A stretch of 7,187 nucleotides of DNA. It comes from Chloroflexota bacterium (lineage in GTDB: Bacteria > Chloroflexota > Dehalococcoidia > GIF9 > UBA5629). The notes under the pieces were generated by a model. It worked only from the letters and a program-made list of their open reading frames with translations, had not been told where the DNA came from and did no database searches. Positions 1 to 4,987 of the stretch are shown here, piece after piece. The position numbers and the translations under genes were made by a program. Each line of letters opens with the position of its first letter. The stretch's first letter is position 1. Location of the stretch: contig JAPLHL010000412.1 of assembly GCA_026389655.1 (NCBI GenBank), forward strand, positions 1 to 7,187, written 5' to 3'.

Positions 1-263
1 ATTTTAGCGAACATGTCGTATTCGGCGGTTATCGAAAACTCGGCTTTGGGCAGTGGGGCTTCCACTATTGATACAGATACGACCACCCCGTCTTTAAGCG
101 TATAGTAGACAGCTTTGGTTTTACCCCCGGGGCAGTTGGTATTGATGGTCAACATTGAAGAGGTAATGTGCTTCATCTTTTCCGGTGTAAGCTCTTTCTT
201 GCACCTTCTCGTTACTTCGTCCGCCCATTCTTTGCTCAGGTACTTTAACTTTTTCTCGGGCAT
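1..263 (-). CDS. SCP2-like sterol/lipid-binding domain protein, C-terminus cut by window edge
   Basis: The first 87 residues are visible; the gene continues past the left edge. The N-terminus (MPEKKLKYLSKEWADEV) leads into an alternating beta pattern, with 'AVYYTLKDGVVVSVS' at about 51-65 and 'AEFSITAEYDMFAK' at 74-87. This matches the start of SCP2 sterol-carrier domains, where an amphipathic helix is followed by strands and an 'a-x-x-x-i-x-x-x-y-d' segment. SCP2 proteins bind lipids or acyl-CoAs in a hydrophobic tunnel, usually in the cytoplasm; no signal peptide is seen here. The start is fixed by a perfect AAGGAGG at 270-276 on the minus strand, 6 bases before the ATG. It is the third gene of a minus-strand operon, 20 bases after the 34-residue ORF and downstream of an enoyl-CoA hydratase, which fits a carrier for acyl-CoA or lipid intermediates. 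The family call is from pattern recall and only half of the domain is visible. Confidence 0.72.
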   Translation of the reverse strand, partial: MPEKKLKYLSKEWADEVTRRCKKELTPEKMKHITSSMLTINTNCPGGKTKAVYYTLKDGVVVSVSIVEAPLPKAEFSITAEYDMFAK

Positions 264-269
264 TGAATA

Positions 270-276
270 CCTCCTT
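270..276 (-). promoter_or_regulatory. Strong Shine-Dalgarno site of the SCP2-like gene
   Basis: The minus strand reads AAGGAGG 6 bases before the ATG at 263. It is a perfect anti-16S match and fixes the start. It is much stronger than any site before the 34-residue ORF just upstream, so the carrier protein probably initiates independently inside the operon. Confidence 0.8.
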
Positions 277-283
277 AAAATTA

Positions 284-388
284 TTATTGCTTTAGGAAGC
301 CTATGATGAGGCTGTTAAACTTGTCCGCTTCTTCTACCTGCGGGTCACGTCTAATTCCGTCAAGCTGTTCGAACTTCAAATCCGGCAT
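284..388 (-). pseudogene. 34-residue ORF resembling the C-terminal tail of an alpha/beta hydrolase (likely gene relic)
   Basis: An ATG at 388 opens a 34-codon frame ending in TAA at 284-286. It starts three bases after the stop of the enoyl-CoA hydratase gene and ends 20 bases before the SCP2-like gene. The product (MPDLKFEQLDGIRRDPQVEE, then ADKFNSLIIGFLKQ) closely follows the last strand and helix of alpha/beta hydrolases such as BphD/MhpC: 'p-x-x-k-x-e-x-l-x-G-x-G-H-x-p-q-x-E-x-x-x-x-F-N-x-l-i-x-F-L'. The catalytic histidine position, normally G-H, reads R-R. There is no good Shine-Dalgarno site right before the ATG (only GGGGGG about 15 bases upstream), so translation could occur only by coupling to the gene before it. 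I infer a deletion remnant of a hydrolase gene. A short functional peptide is less likely but possible. Confidence 0.5.
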
Positions 389-391
389 GGG

Positions 392-1144
392 CTATTTCTT
401 AAATCCCCCCAGCCTGTCCAGTGTATCGTCGATCTGGAACTCGCTTCCGAACTCGCACTCCAGGCTTTCATCCAGGGTCATGTTTTCGTTAGCGTTATAA
501 AGCAGCTTATAGGCTGCCACTGACTGCGGGCTGTTGGCTGTAATCTTCTTTACCATTGTTTGCAGTGCCTCTTCCAGCTTCTCTGCCGGCACTGCCTGGT
601 TAATGAGGCCGATACGTTCGGCTTCCCTGCCGTTTATGGCGTCAGCCGTGAAAGAAAGCTCCTTGGCCTTGAGGAAACCGACCCTGCGCGGCAGCCGGGC
701 GCTCATGCCCCAGGTCGGCCTCAGTCCCCACTTGGCATGCGTATCGCCCATCTTTGCATCCTCGGAGGCGATCACCAGGTCACAGGCCAAAAAGATCTCT
801 AACGCCCCTGTGAAAGCGAATCCATTGACCAGCGCAATGACAACCTTTGGTACCGAGCGGATGGCGTTTATCAGGTCATGGGCCGGTATATCCAGTATGT
901 CGCCTACCTTGCCCCGGGTGAGCTTGCGGTCGCCCAACACTTTCAGGTCGACGCCTGCGCAGAATGCTTTACCTTTGCCGGTCAATACTATGACCTTTGC
1001 ATTCTTGTCTTTTCCGGCTTCAACCACAGCGGTCTTGAGCTCCTTGAGCATGGTGGGTGTGATAGCGTTCATTGCATCGGGTCGGTTTAAAATGATCCTG
1101 CCTATGCCGTTTTCTACCTGGTAAAGAATTGTCTCATATGCCAC
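392..1144 (-). CDS. Enoyl-CoA hydratase/isomerase family (crotonase fold) protein
   Basis: This 250-residue protein has the length of a single-domain crotonase. Crotonase-fold enzymes act on acyl-CoA thioesters in the cytoplasm (hydration, isomerisation, hydrolysis or C-C cleavage). Visible hallmarks: 'GIGRIILNRPDAMNAIT' (13-29) at the N-terminal strand, 'LTGKGKAFCAGVDLK' (54-68) forming the first oxyanion-hole segment, and 'ALVNGFAFTGALEIFLACDL' (104-123) with the second. Glu116 aligns with catalytic Glu144 of rat mitochondrial crotonase. The position of rat Glu164 is His136, in 'GDTHAKWGLRP'. I recall this 'DTHA' form from a crotonase subfamily, so the reaction may not be simple 2-enoyl-CoA hydration. 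The start is GTG at 1144, chosen because GGAGGAG lies 7 bases upstream and no in-frame ATG is near. It leads an operon with the hydrolase-tail ORF and the SCP2-like gene and diverges from an acyl-CoA synthetase subunit gene. The family is certain; the substrate is unknown. Confidence 0.93.
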   Translation of the reverse strand: MAYETILYQVENGIGRIILNRPDAMNAITPTMLKELKTAVVEAGKDKNAKVIVLTGKGKAFCAGVDLKVLGDRKLTRGKVGDILDIPAHDLINAIRSVPKVVIALVNGFAFTGALEIFLACDLVIASEDAKMGDTHAKWGLRPTWGMSARLPRRVGFLKAKELSFTADAINGREAERIGLINQAVPAEKLEEALQTMVKKITANSPQSVAAYKLLYNANENMTLDESLECEFGSEFQIDDTLDRLGGFKK

Positions 1145-1151
1145 TGGTTTA

Positions 1152-1158
1152 CTCCTCC
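1152..1158 (-). promoter_or_regulatory. Shine-Dalgarno site supporting a GTG start for the enoyl-CoA hydratase gene
   Basis: The minus strand reads GGAGGAG, then 7 bases, then GTG at 1144. The spacing is ideal, so the unusual GTG start is well supported. Confidence 0.8.
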
Positions 1159-1225
1159 CCGTTTAATTTGCAGATAGATGGTCTCGTAGTTAGTAAGTAA
1201 GCCTGTAATTATTAGTACTATATCA

Positions 1226-1241
1226 CAACGCGCACGCGTTG
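1226..1241. promoter_or_regulatory. Perfect 7-2-7 palindrome, candidate operator in the divergent spacer
   Basis: CAACGCG (1226-1232), CA, then CGCGTTG (1235-1241) form a perfect inverted repeat in the spacer between the divergent enoyl-CoA hydratase and acyl-CoA synthetase genes. Its right arm overlaps the first bases of the TTGACA -35 box at 1239-1244, so a bound dimer would block RNA polymerase on the plus strand. The compact dyad suits a dimeric helix-turn-helix regulator such as a TetR, FadR/GntR or MarR-type acyl-CoA sensor, but no regulator gene is visible nearby and the family is a guess. Confidence 0.55.
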
Positions 1242-1268
1242 ACACGGGGTTAAAATGAAGGGCATAAT
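1239..1268 (+). promoter_or_regulatory. Sigma70-type promoter of the acyl-CoA synthetase alpha-subunit gene
   Basis: A perfect -35 TTGACA (1239-1244) is separated by 18 bases from CATAAT (1263-1268), a five-of-six -10 box. Transcription would start near 1275, giving a leader of about 23 bases that still contains the GGAGG before the ATG at 1298. The upstream palindrome overlaps the -35 box. Confidence 0.6.
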
Positions 1269-1287
1269 AGCCGATATCTTGCTTTAT

Positions 1288-1292
1288 GGAGG
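1288..1292 (+). promoter_or_regulatory. Shine-Dalgarno site that decides the start at 1298
   Basis: GGAGG lies 5 bases before the ATG at 1298. An in-frame ATG at 1286 overlaps this site and has no ribosome-binding site of its own, so the downstream ATG is preferred and the protein begins MTIPSTPDF. Confidence 0.7.
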
Positions 1293-1297
1293 CTTTG

Positions 1298-2707
1298 ATG
1301 ACTATCCCATCCACACCTGATTTCAAGTATTTGTTTGAACCGCGTTCTGTGGCGTTTGTAGGAGCTTCCAGCAATATTATGAAATCGGGCGGTATGTTCA
1401 TGAATTCCCTGCTGAAGGACAACTATGCGGGTACGATCTACCCGGTTAATCCCAAAGAGCAGGAGATCATGGGGTTGAAGTGCTATCCCTCGCTGTCAGA
1501 TATCGGGGGAGATATTGATCTGGCTGTGCTGGTCATTCCTGCACCATCGATATTATCAGCAGTGGAGGAATGCGCCCTTAAAAAGGTTAAATTTGCCATC
1601 GTACATTCTGCCGGGTTCGGCGAAACGGGAGCCGAAGGGAAAGAGATGGAGCGGAAAATGGTGGAGACAGCCCGAGCGGGGGGCGTCCGCCTGATAGGTC
1701 CCAACTGCATGGGCATTTTCTCACCGAGGGGAAGGGTCAACACTATCCTGCCTCATGTCAGGGTTCCGCAAATTCCGGGTGGCGTAGCTTTCGTCGGACA
1801 GAGCGGCTGGTCTGCCGAAGTCACAGTGCAATTTGGGACCATACGCGGCCTGCGTTTTAGCGGGGTTGTCAGTATCGGCAACCAGAGCGATATTAGGGTG
1901 GAAGACCTGATTGAGTACTGGGGGAATGATCCGGATACTAAAGTTATAGCAACTTATATTGAAGGATTGAAAGATGCCAAACGCTTTGTGGAGATAGCAC
2001 GGAAGGTCTGTCTCCGCAAGCCCATTATTGTATTGAAAGGGGGCCGTTCGGAATTGGGAGCAAAGTCCACTGCTTCTCATACGGGCTCGCTGGCCGGAAG
2101 CTACGATGTATTTCAGGCCATGTGCAAGCAGACCGGTATTATTGAGGCCAACAGTCTCGATGATTTGATAGACCTGGCTGTTGCCTTTAGCTGTCCGGTG
2201 CTGCCTGCCGGAAACAGGCTGTGCATTCTCGCAGACGCCGGGGGAACTGCCGTTGTCTCCCTGGATGCAGGGGTGAAAGCCGGGCTGGAGGTACCCGTGC
2301 TCTCCGCAGATGTGGAGCGAAGGGTGTCCGGTTACCTGGCAAATAAGGTCCCGCTGTCCTCCAACCGTAATAACCCGGTTGACCTCGTATGGACTCCCAT
2401 ATTTGAGGCCCCTGTTATATATTCGAATTGCCTTGAAATAATCCTGCCTGAAGTAGATGTCTGCATGCTGGTTGCCTATGGGTTCCTGGTAGACCCACAG
2501 TTCCGCAATATACTTGCAGAGTTGCGTAACCGTTTTAAGAAACCGATTGTTGTCGCAATGGGCAATCCGTCTGACCAGCTGGAGGGAATAGGACTGGCGG
2601 CATCGGAAGGGACTCCAGCCTACATGATGCCGGATAATGCCGTGCGCTGCATAGGGGCCATGGTGAAAAGGGCGGAGTTCTTGCAGAAAATCCAATCGCC
2701 GGGATAG
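1298..2707 (+). CDS. NDP-forming acyl-CoA synthetase, CoA-binding/ligase alpha subunit
   Basis: This 469-residue protein matches the alpha subunit of ADP-forming acetyl/acyl-CoA synthetases (succinyl-CoA synthetase superfamily), which interconvert acyl-CoA + ADP + Pi and acid + CoA + ATP. A Rossmann CoA-binding domain occupies about 10-135 ('RSVAFVGASS' 16-25, 'GTIYPVNPKEQEIMG' 45-59, 'IGPNCMGIFSP' 133-143). The first ligase domain covers about 160-297: 'GGVAFVGQSGWSAEV' 161-175, Glu222 in 'TYIEGLKD', and the phosphohistidine segment 'ASHTGSLAG' with His261. A second flavodoxin-like ligase domain follows (about 303-469, 'LADAGGTAV'). The length fits a stand-alone alpha subunit, about 460 residues; the fused alpha-beta form is near 700. 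The ATP-grasp beta subunit needed for nucleotide binding is not in this window. It diverges from a crotonase-fold gene, suggesting that a carboxylic acid is activated or its CoA ester used for ATP synthesis. The substrate cannot be told. Confidence 0.88.
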   Translation: MTIPSTPDFKYLFEPRSVAFVGASSNIMKSGGMFMNSLLKDNYAGTIYPVNPKEQEIMGLKCYPSLSDIGGDIDLAVLVIPAPSILSAVEECALKKVKFAIVHSAGFGETGAEGKEMERKMVETARAGGVRLIGPNCMGIFSPRGRVNTILPHVRVPQIPGGVAFVGQSGWSAEVTVQFGTIRGLRFSGVVSIGNQSDIRVEDLIEYWGNDPDTKVIATYIEGLKDAKRFVEIARKVCLRKPIIVLKGGRSELGAKSTASHTGSLAGSYDVFQAMCKQTGIIEANSLDDLIDLAVAFSCPVLPAGNRLCILADAGGTAVVSLDAGVKAGLEVPVLSADVERRVSGYLANKVPLSSNRNNPVDLVWTPIFEAPVIYSNCLEIILPEVDVCMLVAYGFLVDPQFRNILAELRNRFKKPIVVAMGNPSDQLEGIGLAASEGTPAYMMPDNAVRCIGAMVKRAEFLQKIQSPG

Positions 2708-2723
2708 CCGAATATAGATTCTG

Positions 2724-2749
2724 CTGTGAATTCGTAATTATTTTCACAG
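2724..2749. repeat. Inverted repeat CTGTGAA/TTCACAG between the synthetase and methyltransferase genes
   Basis: CTGTGAA (2724-2730) and TTCACAG (2743-2749) form a perfect 7-bp dyad with a 12-base AT-rich loop, 17 bases after the synthetase stop codon. It is not followed by a T-run, so it is a poor intrinsic terminator. It could be a weak RNA hairpin at the transcript end or a binding site upstream of the methyltransferase promoter. Confidence 0.3.
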
Positions 2750-2774
2750 GCTCGCGCTCCGTTCAACAATCCTT

Positions 2775-2780
2775 TATAAT
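2775..2780 (+). promoter_or_regulatory. Consensus -10 box placing the methyltransferase start almost at the 5' end of its mRNA
   Basis: A perfect TATAAT is present; no convincing -35 lies 16-18 bases upstream. With the usual spacing, transcription would start near 2787, about 6 bases before the ATG at 2793. No Shine-Dalgarno site precedes that ATG, which agrees with a leaderless or nearly leaderless message. Confidence 0.45.
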
Positions 2781-2792
2781 ACGTACAAACCA

Positions 2793-3704
2793 ATGGAGAA
2801 AAGGCCGCTACGGAAAACAGCTCATACACGCACCAGTTCCTTCGGCACGCCCGGCCGCATCAGCCATGACTCCTCAAAGTATTACAACAGCAAGCTTTAT
2901 GACGGTTTGAATGCCAATGTGCAGGTGGACTATATAGAAAATACCATCCCGGCAAAATATATCAACAGGATCTTCTGCAAGAGCAGCGAGAAGATGAGAG
3001 AGTTGCCCGGTAGCTCGGTGCACCTGATGGTCACCTCACCTCCTTACAACGTTGGAAAAGATTACGATGGCGATTTGTCCCTTGAAGAATACCTTGGGTT
3101 ATTGAAACGGGTGTTTGCTGAAACATTCAGGGTGCTCGTTCCAGGCGGGCGGGCCTGTATAAATGTTGCCAATCTCGGCAGAAAGCCCTATATTCCGCTG
3201 AACAGCTATCTAAATGAGATCATGCGGGAGATCGGGTTCCTGATGCGGGGAGAGATACTCTGGGACAAGGGCGGCAGTGCCAGTCCATCAACAGCTTGGG
3301 GCACTTACCTGAAGGCCGGTAACCCGGTACTCAGGGACGTCCATGAATATATCCTTGTATTCTGCAAACAGTCATTTTCGCGTCCCAATCCTCAGAAGAG
3401 GAAAAGCACCATATCCAGGGATGAGTTTCTTGAATACACTAAAAGCATCTGGCGGTTCCCGGCAGAGCGGGCCACGCAGGTCGGACATCCCGCCCCCTTC
3501 CCGGTTGAGCTTCCATACCGTTTAATCCAGCTTTATACATTTGAAAATGAGGTGGTGCTTGACCCGTGTGAGGGCAGCGGCAGCACCTGCCTGGCCGCTT
3601 TGAAATCCGGCCGGAAATATATCGGGTATGATATCGACCGGGGATATTGTAAACTGGCGGAGAGGCGGATCGAAAGTGGGACCAACCGGAACGGCCCCCG
3701 ATAG
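2793..3704 (+). CDS. Solitary DNA methyltransferase (beta-class N4-cytosine/N6-adenine type)
   Basis: This 303-residue protein would transfer a methyl group from S-adenosylmethionine to the exocyclic amino group of cytosine or adenine in DNA. The catalytic motif IV is TSPPY (81-85) and precedes the AdoMet-binding motif I, DPCEGSGST (257-265), which defines the beta-class order. Motif I has Cys-Glu where DPF-x-GSGT is usual. 'GHPAPFP' (231-237) and 'YIGYDID' (276-282) are further family motifs. The SPPY form is more frequent among N4-cytosine enzymes but does not settle the base. The region about 190-225, between the conserved blocks, probably carries target recognition. The N-terminus 'SSFGTPGRISHDSSKYYNS' agrees with my recall of this family, so the ATG at 2793 is kept despite lacking a Shine-Dalgarno site. 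No restriction endonuclease gene is next to it, so it looks like an orphan enzyme. It ends in tandem TAG TAG, 9 bases from the stop of the convergent lipoprotein gene. Confidence 0.92.
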   Translation: MEKRPLRKTAHTRTSSFGTPGRISHDSSKYYNSKLYDGLNANVQVDYIENTIPAKYINRIFCKSSEKMRELPGSSVHLMVTSPPYNVGKDYDGDLSLEEYLGLLKRVFAETFRVLVPGGRACINVANLGRKPYIPLNSYLNEIMREIGFLMRGEILWDKGGSASPSTAWGTYLKAGNPVLRDVHEYILVFCKQSFSRPNPQKRKSTISRDEFLEYTKSIWRFPAERATQVGHPAPFPVELPYRLIQLYTFENEVVLDPCEGSGSTCLAALKSGRKYIGYDIDRGYCKLAERRIESGTNRNGPR

Positions 3705-3713
3705 TAGACGCTT

Positions 3714-4862
3714 TTAATAAAGCCTTAACAACGAGTCCAGTTCGGTGGCGCAATCATCTATAGGGGCATATTTCTTTATTTTAATAGTGCCGTCGCCGTT
3801 CAGGAAGTAAAGAGTTGGCACTTTTTCCGGCCTGTACTTGTTATAGACGTCACCGGGGTCGAGCACAACCGGGTTTTTGAAACCGTATAACTTGATCCAG
3901 CTAGCTACGTCGGCAGCCTTCTCCTGGCTGACGATGAAGACCACCTCCATCTGCTCCCTTGGCCAGTTATCATAGAACTGTTGTATGCACAACGTGATCT
4001 GCAGGCAGGTGGAGCAGCGCGTCGATACAAATGCCAGGATTGCCTTCTTGCCCTTGAGTGAGTCCAAAGTGATCGTTTTTCCGTCCGGTGTTAACAGGCT
4101 GAAGTCGGGAGCGTGACAACCCACCTCAGCGCATGACGTCTGCGCAGTTGACGGTTGGGTAACCGGGGATACCGGCTGCGTTGTTGCTGTCTGGCCCTGT
4201 TCAACCCGGGAGAGCAGTGTCCTGGCCTCATTTATCGCCGTTGCAAAGGTGGCGCAGTGGCCTTCCATGTTCGTATATCTGCTGTTGATGATGCCTATGA
4301 CGTTACCAGCGCTGTCGACCATCGGTCCTCCGCTGCTGCCGGCATATACTTTTGCGTCACTCTGAAGGTAGCTGACCGATTGCATCCTGGGGAAAGCGCA
4401 GATGGTGCCGGTTGTCAATGTAAGGTTGTTGATATTGTTGCCTCCGGGGTAGCCGATTATTAGCACGGGGCTGCTGATCTGCAGTGCATCCGACTCGTTG
4501 GAGTTGCCTGTAGCGGCATAAGTGTAGCCTGCCTGGGCATCGGGCAGCTTTATGATTGCCAGGTCCATAGCTTCGTCTGCTGCGGCCACAGCACCCTGGT
4601 AGCTGGCGCCGTTGTTAAGCTGCACTGTGACTGTTGTGTTGTTGTCCACCACGTGTTGGCTGGTCAGGACATAGCCTGTTTTGGTGACAATCACGCCGGA
4701 GCCTGTTTTGTCCGATGTGACCACACGCACCACAGCCGGGAATACTCCCTTGACGTTCTCATAATAGGCTGGTGCGGAGGCGCATCCGTTTAATGAAAGG
4801 GAAATTACGGAGAACAGCAGCAGCGCTGAAATGAGCGGTAGTTTTATAGTATTGTGAATCAT
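3714..4862 (-). CDS. Exported lipoprotein: trypsin/HtrA-like serine protease domain fused to a thioredoxin/TlpA-like domain
   Basis: Reading from the ATG at 4862 gives 382 residues. A lipoprotein signal (hydrophobic 'LPLISALLLFSVISLSL') ends in a lipobox LNGC with Cys27, so the protein should be anchored outside the cytoplasmic membrane. Residues about 40-220 are a trypsin-like protease: His70 in 'LTSQHVV', Asp100 in 'AMDLAII' and Ser177 in 'GSSGGPM' form the triad seen in HtrA/DegP proteases. No PDZ domain follows. Instead a Thr/Gln/Pro-rich linker (222-241) leads into a redoxin domain: 'APDFSLLTPDGK' near 251, CSTC at 283-286 and a probable cis-proline in 'KVPTLYF' (Pro349). Extra cysteines (244, 249, 292, 371) could form disulfides. 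The start at 4862 has GAGG three bases upstream and leaves a normal signal peptide; an in-frame ATG at 4889 adds nine residues but has no Shine-Dalgarno site. It probably combines quality control and thiol-disulfide chemistry; substrates are unknown. Confidence 0.88.
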   Translation of the reverse strand: MIHNTIKLPLISALLLFSVISLSLNGCASAPAYYENVKGVFPAVVRVVTSDKTGSGVIVTKTGYVLTSQHVVDNNTTVTVQLNNGASYQGAVAAADEAMDLAIIKLPDAQAGYTYAATGNSNESDALQISSPVLIIGYPGGNNINNLTLTTGTICAFPRMQSVSYLQSDAKVYAGSSGGPMVDSAGNVIGIINSRYTNMEGHCATFATAINEARTLLSRVEQGQTATTQPVSPVTQPSTAQTSCAEVGCHAPDFSLLTPDGKTITLDSLKGKKAILAFVSTRCSTCLQITLCIQQFYDNWPREQMEVVFIVSQEKAADVASWIKLYGFKNPVVLDPGDVYNKYRPEKVPTLYFLNGDGTIKIKKYAPIDDCATELDSLLRLY

Positions 4863-4933
4863 ATGCCTCAAGTGTAGACATATTAGCATAATTTTTATTG
4901 ACCATATAAACCTGAGTGATATAAATTGACTTC

Positions 4934-4942
4934 TGCTATAAT
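4934..4942 (+). promoter_or_regulatory. Extended -10 promoter of the DUF2804 gene
   Basis: TGC directly before TATAAT (4937-4942) gives a TGn-TATAAT extended -10 element, which does not need a strong -35. Transcription would begin near 4949, leaving a leader of about 39 bases with GGAGG at 4973-4977. The 125-base spacer to the divergent lipoprotein gene is otherwise AT-rich. Confidence 0.5.
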
Positions 4943-4987
4943 CTGCATGCTGCTAAAGGTTCGATTATTTGCGGAGGGTGAAGGGCC

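Noticed and set aside
534..1124. Plus-strand open frame opposite the enoyl-CoA hydratase gene
   Set aside because: Shadow of the crotonase gene on the other strand; the translation is low-complexity in Ser/Ala/Pro and matches nothing I know.
1286..1297. Upstream ATG at 1286 as start of the acyl-CoA synthetase subunit
   Set aside because: It overlaps the GGAGG that serves the ATG at 1298 and has no ribosome-binding site of its own; the added four residues are not family sequence.
1721..2695. Long minus-strand open frame opposite the acyl-CoA synthetase subunit
   Set aside because: It is antisense to a clear family match, its translation shows no domain, and no ribosome-binding site precedes it.
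2726..2748. CRP/FNR-like site (TGTGA ... TCACA) upstream of the methyltransferase gene
   Set aside because: The half-sites are 14 bases apart rather than the 6 required for a CRP-type dimer.
4863..4889. ATG at 4889 as lipoprotein start
   Set aside because: No Shine-Dalgarno site upstream and the nine added residues spoil an otherwise normal lipoprotein signal; kept only as an alternative.
4926..4942. TTGACT and TATAAT as a -35/-10 pair before the DUF2804 gene
   Set aside because: They are only 5 bases apart, too close for one promoter; the TGC before TATAAT explains the promoter as an extended -10 type.
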